Positions 9,307 to 18,003 are shown, counted from the stretch's first letter. The stretch: 64,000 nt of DNA from Nocardioides lianchengensis (GCF_900101465.1 NZ_FMZM01000016.1:1-64000); one strand, 5' to 3'. Made by a program: numbers and translations. The notes: generated by a model from the letters alone, not told the origin.

Positions 9307-10881
9307 TCAGCGCATCCGGGTCTTCCGCATCATCTTCAGGCCGGACAGCATCGACTTCACGTAGGCGTCGTAGTCCTGGCCGGGCCGCGCGCCCATCACC
9401 TGCTTCTTCAGCACCGCGAGGTTCTGGACGTCGGTGTACTTCAGCAGGCCGTAGTCGCCGTGCCGGGCACCGACGCCGGACTGCTTCACCCCGCCGGACG
9501 GCGTGCCCTTGGAGGCGAAGGCGGTGGCCAGGATGTCGTTGACGTTGACGTTGCCGGACTCGATGCGGCGCGCGACGGCGCCGGCGGCCTCGACGTCACC
9601 ACCCCACACGGAGGCGTTGAGGCCGTAGTCGGTGTCGTTGGCCAGCGCGACGGCCTCGTCGACGGTGCGGTAGCGGTGCAGCGCGACCACCGGCCCGAAG
9701 GTCTCGGTGACGCCGCAGAGCATGTCCTTCGTGACGCCCTCGAGGATGGTCGGCTCGAAGAACGCGGGCCCGAGGTCGGGACGGGCCTTGCCGCCGGTCA
9801 CCACGGTCGCGCCCTTGGCGATCGCGTCGTCGACGTGGGCCTGGACGCGCTCCTTGTGGTCGGGCGAGACCAGCGAGCCCATCTCGGGCCCGAAGTCGTA
9901 CGACGCCCCGACCCGCAGCCTCTCCGCAGCCGCCACGAAGCGGGTCTTGAAGTCGTCGTAGCGCGACTCGGGCAGGTAGATCCGCTCGATGTGCATGCAG
10001 ATCTGGCCGGTGTTGCCGAACACCCCGAAGACCGCGCCCTGCACGGCCTCGTCTAGGTCGGCGTCCTCGAGCACGATCATCGGGTTCTTGCCGCCGAGCT
10101 CGAGGCAGCAGCCGATCAGGTTGCGCCCGGCGCGCTCGCCGATCACCCGCCCGGTGTTCGTCGAGCCGGTGAACATGACGTAGTTGGCGTTGTCGATCAG
10201 GGTCGGTCCGACGTCCGGCCCTTCGCCGCAGACGACCTGGAACAGGCCCTTCGGCAGGCCCGCCTCCTCCAGCATCGAGATGCCCCACAGCGGCGACAGC
10301 GCGGTCTTGTTGTCGGGCTTGAGGACGATCGCATTGCCGGCCATCAGCGCCGAGATGGCATCCGAGATGCCGGTGGCGAAGGGGAAGTTCCAGGGCGCGA
10401 TGATGCCGACGACGCCCTTGGGCTGGCGGATCTCCGTCGACGTGGTCAGGAACGGGACCGGGCCGCCGCGCTTCACCGGGGCGAGCAGCTTGGGCGCCCG
10501 CTTGAGGTAGTGGCTCATCACCATCGGCGGGTCGCAGGTCTCCTCGATCGCCATCCGCCGGTTCTTGCCGCTCTCGACCTGGATCAGGTCGGCGGTCTTC
10601 GCGGCGTTGTCGACGAAGAGGGTGTGCGCCTTCTTGAAGACCTTCAGCCGCTTGGCCAGCGGCCAGGCGGCCCACTCCTGCTGGGCGGCCCGGGCCGCGG
10701 CGAAGGCCCGCTCGATGTCGGCCGGCGTCGACTGTGGGAGCTCGACCAGCACCTCGCCGGTGTAGACCTCGGTCAGCTTCCAGCTGCCGCCGCCGGTCGA
10801 CGGCACCCGCGCGACCAGGCGCTGCAGGAAGGCGTCGGTGACCGACGCGGGGCGGGCGATCCGCTGCGGGGTGAGGGTCAT
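9307..10881 (-). CDS. Succinate-semialdehyde dehydrogenase-type NAD(P)+ aldehyde dehydrogenase
   Basis: The protein has 524 aa. Motifs of the ALDH superfamily are intact: cofactor site GIIAPWNFPF (about 155), catalytic Glu in LELGGKNP (about 260) and nucleophile Cys in GNTGQICMHIERI (about 292). The overall sequence fits the GabD2-like group that oxidises succinate semialdehyde and related aldehydes. Because it is 3 nt from a GMC alcohol oxidoreductase, a step aldehyde to acid following alcohol to aldehyde is likely; the true substrate may not be succinate semialdehyde. Confidence 0.93.
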   Translation of the reverse strand: MTLTPQRIARPASVTDAFLQRLVARVPSTGGGSWKLTEVYTGEVLVELPQSTPADIERAFAAARAAQQEWAAWPLAKRLKVFKKAHTLFVDNAAKTADLIQVESGKNRRMAIEETCDPPMVMSHYLKRAPKLLAPVKRGGPVPFLTTSTEIRQPKGVVGIIAPWNFPFATGISDAISALMAGNAIVLKPDNKTALSPLWGISMLEEAGLPKGLFQVVCGEGPDVGPTLIDNANYVMFTGSTNTGRVIGERAGRNLIGCCLELGGKNPMIVLEDADLDEAVQGAVFGVFGNTGQICMHIERIYLPESRYDDFKTRFVAAAERLRVGASYDFGPEMGSLVSPDHKERVQAHVDDAIAKGATVVTGGKARPDLGPAFFEPTILEGVTKDMLCGVTETFGPVVALHRYRTVDEAVALANDTDYGLNASVWGGDVEAAGAVARRIESGNVNVNDILATAFASKGTPSGGVKQSGVGARHGDYGLLKYTDVQNLAVLKKQVMGARPGQDYDAYVKSMLSGLKMMRKTRMR

Positions 10882-10884
10882 GAC

Positions 10885-12510
10885 TCAGCCCCGCCCCAGG
10901 ACCAGGTCCGCGCCGCGCTCGCCGATCATGATCGCCGGCGCGTTCGTGTTGCCGCCGGTGATCGACGGCATGATCGAGGCGTCGCAGACCCGCAGGCCCT
11001 CGATGCCGCGGACCTTCAGGTCCGGCCCGACGACCGCGAGCTCGTCGACGCCCATCCGGCAGGTGCCGACCCCGTGGTAGACCGACGTCGCACGGTTGAG
11101 GATCGCGTCGCGGAGCGCCTGGCCCTTCAGGTTGGTGCCGGGGTGGATCTCCTCCTTGACCGCGCCGCCGAAGGCCCCGCCGGCCATGATCTCGCGGACC
11201 ATCTCCGAGCCCTCGCCGAGCAGCTCGACGTCGGCCGGGTCGGCGAGGTACTGGAAGTCGATCAGCGGCGCGGCGGTCGGGTCCGACGAGGCGAGCCGCA
11301 GAGTGCCTCGGCTGCGCGGGTAGATGAGGGTCGTCAGCACCGTGAGCGACGGCCGCGGGTCGACGTCGTGGCGGATCGGTGCGTCCTGGTTCGGCGAGAC
11401 GTACGACCAGGGCAGCAGGTGCAGCTGCAGGTCGGGTACGTCGGTCGCCTGCGAGGTCCGGACGAAGCCGACGGCCTCGAAGACCGAGTTGGCCAGGAAC
11501 GTCGTACCGGGACGGAGGACCTCCTTGGCGATCCCCTTGGCGAAGAAGAAGGCGTTGCCGCGCATCTTCGAGGTCGTCGTGTGGAAGGTCATCGCGTGGA
11601 ACATGTGGTCGTGCAGGTTGTCGCCGACCGGCAGGTCCGCGACGACGTCGATGCCGTGGTCCTTGAGGTGCTGCGCGTGGCCGATGCCCGACAGCATCAG
11701 GATCTGGGCCGAGCCGACGAACCCCGCCGAGAGGATGACCTCCTTGCCGGCGCGGATGGTGCGCTGCGAGCCGTCCTTGTCCGTGACCTCGACCCCGGTC
11801 GCGCGGCCGTTCTGCAGGACCACCTTGCGGACCAGCACCTCCGACTGCAGCTGCAGGGTCGGCGGCGCGAGGTGGTGGATGTAGCCGCGCGAGGCGCTGT
11901 AGCGCAGGCCCTCCGCCGCGTTCTGCTGCATCCGGCTGACGCCCTCCTGCGACTCGCCGTTGTAGTCGTCGAGCACCTTGACCCCGAGGGTGTCGGAGGC
12001 GGCCTGGAGGAACTGGAGCGTGCCCTCCTGCGGGGTGGCGTTGCGGGTGACCCGGATCGGCCCGCCGGCGCCGCGGAAGGCGTTCTCGCCGTCCTCGAAG
12101 TCCTCCATCCGCTTGTAGGCCGCGTTGACGGTGTCGGCGTCCCAGCCGGCGTTGCCCTCGGCGGCCCAGGAGTCGAAGTTGGCCCGGTTGCCGCGCACGT
12201 AGACCATGCCGTTGATCGAGCTCGACCCGCCGACGACCTTGCCGCGCGGGACCGGCATCTTGCGGTCGAGGAGGTGCTTCTGCGGGGTGGAGTAGTAGCC
12301 CCAATCGACCCGCTTCTTGATCTCGGGGACCGCGTGCATCGGCCCGATCATCCCGGGCTTCTTCACCAGGAACTGATCGTCGCTCTTGCCCGCCTCGAGG
12401 ACGATGACGCTCGCCCCCGACTCGGCCAGGCGGCCGGCGATCGCGGCGCCGGAGCTCCCGGATCCGACGACCACGTAGTCGGCTTCGCTGCGGTAGGGGG
12501 TCTTGGCCAT
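10885..12510 (-). CDS. GMC-family FAD-dependent alcohol oxidoreductase (choline dehydrogenase-like)
   Basis: The protein has 541 aa. The N-terminal FAD fold is DYVVVGSGSSGAAIAGRLAE (about 8). Further FAD contact occurs in GGSSSINGMVYVRGN (about 94), and the C-terminal active-site region has YHGVGTCRMG (about 485, catalytic His). GMC enzymes oxidise primary or secondary alcohols. It is the first gene of the operon with the aldehyde dehydrogenase and aldo/keto reductase. A KstR-like operator (12572-12585) lies 61 nt upstream, in the space shared with the divergent pdxY. Choline itself is not the best guess, since no betaine genes are nearby. Confidence 0.93.
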   Translation of the reverse strand: MAKTPYRSEADYVVVGSGSSGAAIAGRLAESGASVIVLEAGKSDDQFLVKKPGMIGPMHAVPEIKKRVDWGYYSTPQKHLLDRKMPVPRGKVVGGSSSINGMVYVRGNRANFDSWAAEGNAGWDADTVNAAYKRMEDFEDGENAFRGAGGPIRVTRNATPQEGTLQFLQAASDTLGVKVLDDYNGESQEGVSRMQQNAAEGLRYSASRGYIHHLAPPTLQLQSEVLVRKVVLQNGRATGVEVTDKDGSQRTIRAGKEVILSAGFVGSAQILMLSGIGHAQHLKDHGIDVVADLPVGDNLHDHMFHAMTFHTTTSKMRGNAFFFAKGIAKEVLRPGTTFLANSVFEAVGFVRTSQATDVPDLQLHLLPWSYVSPNQDAPIRHDVDPRPSLTVLTTLIYPRSRGTLRLASSDPTAAPLIDFQYLADPADVELLGEGSEMVREIMAGGAFGGAVKEEIHPGTNLKGQALRDAILNRATSVYHGVGTCRMGVDELAVVGPDLKVRGIEGLRVCDASIMPSITGGNTNAPAIMIGERGADLVLGRG

Positions 12511-12571
12511 GTCTCAACCTCGGCGTTCACATACTCCGGGAATGTGTCAGCGCTCACCCTACGACATCAAC

Positions 12572-12585
12572 TGCAACCTGTTCTA
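12572..12585. promoter_or_regulatory. KstR-like operator between GMC oxidoreductase and pdxY
   Basis: TGCAACCTGTTCTA fits the published KstR pattern TnnAACnnGTTnnA exactly. It lies 61 nt upstream of the GMC oxidoreductase ATG and 26 nt upstream of the pdxY GTG, so either or both could be controlled. KstR is the TetR-type repressor of the sterol regulon in mycobacteria and rhodococci; no kstR gene is in the window. Confidence 0.5.
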
Positions 12586-12611
12586 GTTCTGTCGGGGTCC
12601 ATGATGGGGCC

Positions 12612-13463
12612 GTGCAGATCCTGTCCATCCAGTCCTCGGTGGCCTACGGCCACGTCGGCAACTCCGCCGCCACCTTCCCGCTGCAGCGGATCGGCCACGA
12701 GGTCTGGCCGGTCCTGACCGTCCACTTCTCCAACCACACCGGGTACGGCGCCTGGCGCGGCCCGCTCCTCGCGCCCGCCGACGTGGCCGACGTGATCGCC
12801 GGCATCGAGGACCGGGGGGTCCTCGGCCAGGCCGACGCGGTGCTGTCCGGCTACCAGGGCGACCCGGCGGTCGGGGCGGTGATCCTGGACGCGGTCGCCC
12901 GCGTGAAGGCGCTCAACCCGTCGGCCGTCTACTGCTGCGACCCGGTGATGGGCGACGTCGGCCGCGGCATGTTCGTGCGTCCCGGGATCCCCGAGTTCAT
13001 GCGGGACACGGTCGTCCCGCAGGCCGACATCGTGACGCCGAACCACTTCGAGCTCGACTTCCTGGCCGGCCGCACGACCACCACGCTCGACGAGGTCCTG
13101 GACGCGGTGGACGCCGTACGGGACCGCGGGCCGCGGGACGTGCTGGTGACCAGCGTGCTGACCACCGAGGGGCTGGCCGACCACCTCGACGTCGTCGCCG
13201 TCTCCGACGCCGGCGCCTGGGTCGTCACGACCCCCCTGCTCCCGATCAGCCCCAACGGCTGCGGCGACGTCACCGCCGCGCTCTACCTCGCCCACCTGCG
13301 CACGACGGGCTCCCCCGCCACCGCCCTGGAGCGGACCACGTCGTCGGTCTTCGCCATCCTCGAGGCGACCATCGCCGCCGGCACCCGCGAGATCCAGCTG
13401 GTCGCCGCCCAGGACGCCATCGCCGACCCGCCGGCGACGTTCACGGCGCGGCAGCTGCGCTGA
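12612..13463 (+). CDS. pdxY: Pyridoxal/pyridoxamine kinase
   Basis: The protein has 283 aa from GTG at 12612. The N-terminus ILSIQSSVAYGHVGNSA is diagnostic of PdxY, as is the substrate and ATP region (YQGD, YCCDPVMGD, TPNHFELDFLAG, NGCGDVTAALYLAH with the catalytic Asp in GCGD). It phosphorylates pyridoxal to pyridoxal 5'-phosphate in salvage. It is divergent from the GMC/aldehyde dehydrogenase operon, shares its upstream region with the KstR-like site, and ends in a strong hairpin. Confidence 0.95.
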   Translation: MQILSIQSSVAYGHVGNSAATFPLQRIGHEVWPVLTVHFSNHTGYGAWRGPLLAPADVADVIAGIEDRGVLGQADAVLSGYQGDPAVGAVILDAVARVKALNPSAVYCCDPVMGDVGRGMFVRPGIPEFMRDTVVPQADIVTPNHFELDFLAGRTTTTLDEVLDAVDAVRDRGPRDVLVTSVLTTEGLADHLDVVAVSDAGAWVVTTPLLPISPNGCGDVTAALYLAHLRTTGSPATALERTTSSVFAILEATIAAGTREIQLVAAQDAIADPPATFTARQLR

Positions 13464-13469
13464 GGCGGT

Positions 13470-13505
13470 CGTCCTCCTGACCCGGATCACCGGGGAAGGA
13501 GGACG
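13470..13505 (+). terminator. Hairpin terminator after pdxY
   Basis: The outer stem CGTCCTCCT/AGGAGGACG (9 bp) encloses CCCGG/CCGGG (5 bp), with two-nt bulges between the stems and an ATCA loop. It starts 7 nt after the pdxY stop. There is no long T run, as is common for actinobacterial terminators. Confidence 0.65.
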
Positions 13506-13559
13506 TTCCCGGGCAGAACATCGGCCCAGAACGTCGAGGAAGGGCTGAGAAACCCTCCG

Positions 13560-13635
13560 TGGAGCCGGTGACAGGAGTCGAACCCGCGACATCCTCTTTA
13601 CAAGAGAGGCGCTCTACCTACTGAGCTACACCGGC
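13560..13635 (-). tRNA. tRNA-Thr (anticodon TGT)
   Basis: Read on the minus strand, a 7-bp acceptor stem GCCGGTG/CACCGGC encloses a D arm (GCTCAGTAGGTAGAGC), an anticodon stem CCTCT/AGAGG with loop CTTGTAA (anticodon TGT, reads ACA) and a T arm containing GGTTCGACTCC. The discriminator is T and the CCA end is encoded. The gene stands alone between pdxY and the SDR pair. Confidence 0.95.
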
Positions 13636-13790
13636 GCGGCCCCGCGGGGCCGGCCGCTCATGCTAGTGGCCGGGCCTCGCCCGCGCCGCAGCCGAGGGGG
13701 AGAAGAACTGACGGCCCAGCACTGCTGGACCGGCCTCCCGCGGGCGCCGACGCGTCAGTTTCCCGGGCGACAGCCCGGCCACCGACCACC

Positions 13791-14564
13791 TCAGCTGAAG
13801 AAGCTCCCGCCACCGTCGACGCTCAGCGTCACCCCCGTGACGTACGACGAGTCGGGGCCGGCGAGGTAGACCGCGGCCCGGCCGACGTCGGACTCGGCGT
13901 CGCCGAGCCGCGGGACGGAGAGCGACTTCAGCACGATCTTCTCCAGCTCCTCGGGGCGCTCGTCGAAGTAGGACCGGGCGCCGTCGCTCAGCACGAAGGG
14001 CGCCAGGTTGTTGACCGTGATGCCGTGGCGACCCCACTCGCGGGCGGCGACCCGGGTGAGGCCGCCGACGGCGGCCTTCGAGGCGACGTACGCGCCGAAG
14101 CCGGCCATCCCCTGCGGCTCGGAGCCGGAGCGCAGGTTGATCACCCGACCGCCGCCGGCGGAGTCGCGCAGGTGCGGGAAGCAGGCGCGCATGAAGTAGA
14201 GGGTCGCCTTCGGGCCGGTGTCGAGGACCCGGTCCAGCTCGTCGTCCGTGGTGTCCTCGAAGCGCCCGGAGGTCGCGTCGATGGCGTTGTTGACCAGCAC
14301 GTCGACCGAGCCGAACCGCTCCACGACGGCCGCCACGCAGGCGTCCACCTGGGCGGAGTCGCGGATGTCGCAGGCGTACGACGCGGCCGCGCCGTACGAC
14401 GACAGCTCGGTGACGACGCGCTCCGCACCCTCGGTGTCGAGGTCGACGACCGCGACGTGCGCGCCCTCCTTGGCGAACGCCCGGGCGATGCCGGCGCCGA
14501 CGCCGCGGGCCGCGCCGGTGACGATCGCGACGCGCCCCTCCAGGACCCTCCCGACGCCGGCCAT
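13791..14564 (-). CDS. Short-chain dehydrogenase/reductase (SDR)
   Basis: The protein has 257 aa. Cofactor motif TGAARGVGAGIARAF (about 16), LVNNAID (variant of NNAG, about 92), catalytic YVASKAAVGG (about 158) and C-terminal VTGVTLSVDGG are present. The oxidoreductase acts on an alcohol or ketone with NAD(P)(H). Its start follows the stop of the upstream SDR (14567-15295) by 2 nt, so the pair is one transcript driven from the region with the KstR-like site. Two SDRs in tandem suggest successive steps on a hydroxylated, possibly polycyclic or fatty, substrate. Confidence 0.9.
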   Translation of the reverse strand: MAGVGRVLEGRVAIVTGAARGVGAGIARAFAKEGAHVAVVDLDTEGAERVVTELSSYGAAASYACDIRDSAQVDACVAAVVERFGSVDVLVNNAIDATSGRFEDTTDDELDRVLDTGPKATLYFMRACFPHLRDSAGGGRVINLRSGSEPQGMAGFGAYVASKAAVGGLTRVAAREWGRHGITVNNLAPFVLSDGARSYFDERPEELEKIVLKSLSVPRLGDAESDVGRAAVYLAGPDSSYVTGVTLSVDGGGSFFS

Positions 14565-14566
14565 GC

Positions 14567-15295
14567 TCAGCTCATCAGCCCGTCGATGGCCAGCACCGTG
14601 CCGGTGACGTACGCCGCGGCCGGCGAGGCGAGGTAGCCGATCGCCGCCGCGATGTCGCCGGGCGGGATCGCGCCGGGCATCTGCATGAACAGCCGCTCGG
14701 AGATCCGCGGCTCGAGGTCGGTCGGGTAGGACTCCGCGACCTTCGAGACCATCGGGGTGTCGATGGTGCCCGGGCAGATCGCGTTCACCCGGACCCCGGT
14801 CGGCACCAGCTCGAGCGCGAGGTTCTTGGTGAGCTGGGTCAGCCCACCCTTCGAGGCGCCGTACGCCGCGGCGTACGGCTGCGGGACCCGGCCCGCGACC
14901 GACGACACGTTCACGACGCAGCCCTTGGCCGCCTTCAGGTGGGGCAGCGCCGCCTGGGTCAGCAGGAACGGGCCCTTCAGGTTCACCGCCAGCACCCGGT
15001 CGTACTCGGCCTCGTCGATCTGCTCGAAGCGCCCGAACTGGACGATGCCGGCGACGTTGGCGAGCACGTCGATGCGGCCGTACTGGGCGCAGACCGCGAT
15101 CGCCGCGTCCACGGACGCCTTGATGGCCACGTTGGTCTCGACGTAGGTGACGCCGTCGGGGACGGTCGGGTTCACGTCGAGGGCGAACACGACATCGCCG
15201 GCGTCGCGGAACATCGTGGCGGTCGCGTGACCGACGCCGGAGGCGGCGCCGGTGACGACGACGACGCGCTGGTTCTCACTCGGGGTGCTGGTCAT
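14567..15295 (-). CDS. Short-chain dehydrogenase/reductase (SDR)
   Basis: The protein has 242 aa. Cofactor motif TGAASGVGHATATMF (about 16), ANVAG (about 83), Ser in VNVSSVAGR (about 132), catalytic YGASKGGL (about 147) and the PG motif CPGTIDTP are intact, so it is a classical SDR. It is first of the two-gene SDR operon. A near-perfect KstR-type operator (15317-15330) lies 21 nt upstream of the ATG, close enough to overlap the promoter. Regulated oxidation of a steroid-like or lipid-like alcohol is the best-supported role, by inference. Confidence 0.92.
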   Translation of the reverse strand: MTSTPSENQRVVVVTGAASGVGHATATMFRDAGDVVFALDVNPTVPDGVTYVETNVAIKASVDAAIAVCAQYGRIDVLANVAGIVQFGRFEQIDEAEYDRVLAVNLKGPFLLTQAALPHLKAAKGCVVNVSSVAGRVPQPYAAAYGASKGGLTQLTKNLALELVPTGVRVNAICPGTIDTPMVSKVAESYPTDLEPRISERLFMQMPGAIPPGDIAAAIGYLASPAAAYVTGTVLAIDGLMS

Positions 15296-15316
15296 GGCCG
15301 GACGCTAGCGCAGAAC

Positions 15317-15330
15317 TAGAACTCGTTCTA
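15317..15330. promoter_or_regulatory. KstR-like operator in front of the SDR pair
   Basis: TAGAACTCGTTCTA matches TnnAACnnGTTnnA, and the outer arms TAGAAC/GTTCTA are perfectly palindromic. It lies 21 nt upstream of the SDR ATG at 15295. Confidence 0.6.
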
Positions 15331-15517
15331 GGTCTCGATACACCTCGCTCGTCCCTCGCGAGGCACTCGACCACCGACCCCCACACCTAGCTCGCCCCAC
15401 GCGAGGCACTCGACCACCGACCCCCACACCTGGCTCGCCCCCACGCGAGGCACTGGACCACCGACCCGGCCTCGTCGGTCGAGTAGCCCGCGAGGAACGA
15501 GTGGGCGTATCGCGACC
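15331..15517. repeat. Tandem and inverted copies of a 44-nt dispersed repeat
   Basis: Three tandem units of about 43 nt (15343-15385, 15386-15428, 15429-15472) share CGCGAGGCACTsGACCACCGACCC. An oppositely oriented copy follows at 15474-15517 (GTCGGTCGAGTAGCCCGCGA and continuing to TATCGCGACC). The same family occurs at 34901-34944 and, degenerate, at 49516-49629. No coding potential was seen. The block separates the SDR promoter from soxR. Confidence 0.75.
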
Positions 15518-15549
15518 CCCGCAGCACCTGCCCTGTGCGCAAGGTCAAC

Positions 15550-15565
15550 TTGAAGCAGGCTTGAA
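15550..15565. promoter_or_regulatory. Candidate SoxR box
   Basis: TTGAAGC, a 2-nt spacer and GCTTGAA form 7-bp arms with one mismatch, resembling the CAAGCnnGCTTG core of actinobacterial SoxR sites. It lies 19 nt upstream of the soxR GTG, consistent with autoregulation. Confidence 0.5.
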
Positions 15566-15584
15566 CCTCCGCGAGGCTGGGCGG

Positions 15585-16031
15585 GTGACCCAGCTGACGA
15601 TCGGACACCTGGCCGAGCGGGCCGGGGTGGCGACCTCGGCGATCCGGTTCTACGAGTCGCGCGGGCTGATCCACTCGGTGCGCACGGCCGGCAACCAACG
15701 GCGCTACGAGCAGCACACCCTGCGCCGGATCGGCTTCATCCGCACCGCCCAGCGGATCGGGCTCACCCTCGACGAGATCGCCGAGGCGCTCGCGACGCTG
15801 CCCGACAACCGCACCCCGACGAAGTCCGACTGGCACCGGCTCAGCAAGTCCTGGCGCCCGCGCCTCGACGAGCAGATCCGGCGCATCGAGCTGCTGCGCG
15901 ACCGGCTCGACGGCTGCATCGGCTGCGGCTGCCTGAGCATGAAGAGCTGTGCCCTGACCAACCCCGGCGACGAGGCCGCGGCGTACGGCACCGGCGCCGT
16001 CTGGCTCGACCCACGAGGAGGATCCCGATGA
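15585..16031 (+). CDS. soxR: SoxR-type redox-sensing MerR-family activator
   Basis: The protein has 148 aa from GTG at 15585. The MerR helix-turn-helix is ERAGVATSAIRFYESRGLI (about 9-30). The [2Fe-2S] cluster motif C-x2-C-x-C-x5-C is complete (Cys111, 114, 116, 122). SoxR responds to redox-active compounds by activating promoters with long spacers. Its stop overlaps the start of a GH13 glycosidase (ATGA, 16028-16031), an unexpected partner; in many actinobacteria SoxR targets are oxidoreductases or monooxygenases. A candidate SoxR box lies upstream. Confidence 0.94.
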   Translation: MTQLTIGHLAERAGVATSAIRFYESRGLIHSVRTAGNQRRYEQHTLRRIGFIRTAQRIGLTLDEIAEALATLPDNRTPTKSDWHRLSKSWRPRLDEQIRRIELLRDRLDGCIGCGCLSMKSCALTNPGDEAAAYGTGAVWLDPRGGSR

Positions 16032-17869
16032 CCCACCTGCTGCACGAGCCCCACCACGACGGCTCCCCGACGTACCTCTCCGACGAGGCGCCGGCCCTCG
16101 GCTGGCCGGTGAAGGTGCGGCTGCGCACCTGGTCCGGCGACCCGGTCGAGTCGGTCTGGATCCGGACGACGTACGACGCCGAGCCGACCTTCCACGCCTG
16201 CGCCGTGGTCGAGCGCGACGAGCACGCGACCTGGTGGGAGGGCGACCTGCCGGTGCACAACCCGGTGACCCACTACCGCTTCCTGCTCGCCGACGCCGCC
16301 GGCGACCAGCGCTGGCTGACCGCCGCCGGCGTGGTCGACCACGACGGTCCGGACACCTTCGACTTCCGAGTGACCGTGCACGAGCCGGCGCCGGACTGGG
16401 GCCGCGACGGCGTGGTCTATCAGGTGTTCCCCGACCGCTTCGCCCGCTCGGCCGCGGCGGCCGACCGACCCACGCCCGACTGGGCGGTGCCGGCGGAGTG
16501 GGACGACGAGGTGGTCTTCGAGGGCAGTGACCCGCGCACGCCGTTGCAGTACTTCGGCGGCGACCTCGACGGCGTCGTCGAGCACCTCGACCACGTCGCC
16601 GAGGCGGGCGCGACGATCCTCTACACGACCCCGGTCTTCCCGGGCGAGAGCAACCACCGCTACAACGCGTCCACCTTCCTGCGTGTCGACCCGCTGCTGG
16701 GCGGGGACGAGGCGTTCGCGCGACTCAGCACCGCCGTGCACGAGCGCGGCTGGCGGCTGCTCGGCGACCTGACCACCAACCACACCGGCGACACCCACGA
16801 GTGGTTCGCCCGGGCCTCCTCGGACCCGGCCTCGCCGACCCGGGGCTGGTACTACTTCAACCACGACGGCAGCTACGAGTGCTGGATGGGCCACGGCACG
16901 CTGCCCAAGCTCAACTTGGCCGACGCCTCGCTGCGGGCCGCGATGGTCGAGGGGCCGGACTCGGTGGTGGCCCGCTGGCTGCGGCCGCCGTACGACGTGG
17001 ACGGCTGGCGCATCGACGTCGCCAACATGACGGGCCGGCTCGGCGCGCTCGACGTCAACCACGACACCGCCCGTGCGGTCCGTCGTACGGCGGCCGCGGA
17101 GCGGGCCGACCCGCTGGTCATCGGCGAGCACAACCACGACGCGTCGGGCGACCTCGACGGCGACGGCTGGCACGGGACGATGAACTACTCCGGCTTCTCG
17201 TGGCCGGTCTGGTCGTGGCTGCGCGACCCCGCCTCCCCCGCGCGGGCCTTCGGCCGGCCGCTGCCCGTGCCGGTGCGGCCGGGGCCGCTGGTGGTGCAGA
17301 CCCTGCGGGAGTGGTCGGCGCGCTACGGCTGGCTCGCCGCGGCGACCTCGTGGAACATCCTCGGCTCCCACGACAGCGCGCGCATCCGCACCGTCACCGG
17401 GTCCGGCCCGCTCCACCGGGTCGCCGCCGGGCTGCAGTTCACGCTGCCCGGCGTCCCGATGATCTTCGCGGGCGACGAGATCGGCCTCGAGGGTGTGCTC
17501 GGCGAGGACTCCCGCCGCCCGATGCCCTGGGACCGCCCGGAGACCTGGGACCGCGCCACCCTCACGGCGTACGGCGCCCTCGCGGCGGCCCGCCGCGACC
17601 ACGAGGCGCTGCGCCGCGGCGGCCTGCGCTGGGCCCACGTCGACGACGACGCCCTGGTCTTCCTGCGCGAGCACCCGACCGGCTCGGTCCTGGTCGCCGC
17701 GCGCCGCGCCGCCGGCCCGGCGATCGACCTGCCCGCCGGCCCGCTGGGCCTCACCGACGGGTCGCTGCTGCTCACCACCGCCGACGGGCGGGTGGGTGAG
17801 CTGAAGGAGAAGCGGGGCGTCGTACGGCTGGCCGCCGGCGGGCCGGGGCTGTCGGTCTGGCGGGTGTGA
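16028..17869 (+). CDS. Glycoside hydrolase family 13 (cyclomaltodextrinase/maltodextrin glucosidase type)
   Basis: The protein has 613 aa. An N-terminal beta domain (about 1-115) precedes the barrel. Barrel landmarks are VVYQVFPDRF (about 130), YFGGDLDGV (about 177), region I DLTTNHTG, region II DGWRIDVAN with nucleophile Asp330, region III VIGEHNH with acid Glu367, and region IV LGSHDSAR with Asp449. All catalytic residues are present. No signal peptide was seen, so intracellular breakdown of maltodextrins or similar alpha-glucans is likely. It is translationally coupled to soxR by a 4-nt overlap. Downstream lies a palindromic repeat element before the convergent LLM gene. Confidence 0.93.
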   Translation: MTHLLHEPHHDGSPTYLSDEAPALGWPVKVRLRTWSGDPVESVWIRTTYDAEPTFHACAVVERDEHATWWEGDLPVHNPVTHYRFLLADAAGDQRWLTAAGVVDHDGPDTFDFRVTVHEPAPDWGRDGVVYQVFPDRFARSAAAADRPTPDWAVPAEWDDEVVFEGSDPRTPLQYFGGDLDGVVEHLDHVAEAGATILYTTPVFPGESNHRYNASTFLRVDPLLGGDEAFARLSTAVHERGWRLLGDLTTNHTGDTHEWFARASSDPASPTRGWYYFNHDGSYECWMGHGTLPKLNLADASLRAAMVEGPDSVVARWLRPPYDVDGWRIDVANMTGRLGALDVNHDTARAVRRTAAAERADPLVIGEHNHDASGDLDGDGWHGTMNYSGFSWPVWSWLRDPASPARAFGRPLPVPVRPGPLVVQTLREWSARYGWLAAATSWNILGSHDSARIRTVTGSGPLHRVAAGLQFTLPGVPMIFAGDEIGLEGVLGEDSRRPMPWDRPETWDRATLTAYGALAAARRDHEALRRGGLRWAHVDDDALVFLREHPTGSVLVAARRAAGPAIDLPAGPLGLTDGSLLLTTADGRVGELKEKRGVVRLAAGGPGLSVWRV

Positions 17870-17877
17870 GGGCGGCC

Positions 17878-17966
17878 GCAAAGGTTCATCGGCCAGCCGA
17901 TGAAACTCACGCCTGGACGACAAAGGTTCATCGTCCCGCCGGGAGGTTCATCGGCCAGCCGATGAA
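17878..17966. repeat. Compound palindromic element (REPIN-like) between convergent genes
   Basis: Two copies of TTCATCGGCCAGCCGATGAA (17885-17904 and 17947-17966; 9-bp arms around a 2-nt centre) flank a hairpin GGACGA (17915-17920), CAAAGGTTCA, TCGTCC (17931-17936). Both outer copies are in the same orientation here (AGGTTCATCGG and continuing). A related element lies at 46761-46856. It may serve as a bidirectional terminator for the GH13 and LLM genes. Confidence 0.8.
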
Positions 17967-18003
17967 ACTCTCACCGGCCGCCCCGCAGCACCTCCACCAG
18001 CAT

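Noticed and set aside
9596-12517. 973-codon minus-strand frame across the aldehyde dehydrogenase and GMC oxidoreductase genes
   Set aside because: It is a shifted frame of two recognised genes with intact motifs and is a low-complexity Arg/Gly/Pro product.
15343-15472. Tandem 43-nt units that might suggest a CRISPR array
   Set aside because: The units abut without unique spacers, are imperfect, belong to a dispersed repeat family and have no cas genes nearby.
15539-15556. CAAGGTCAACTTG as the SoxR box
   Set aside because: The CAAG/CTTG arms are five nt apart instead of four; the overlapping TTGAAGC-n2-GCTTGAA repeat fits SoxR sites better.
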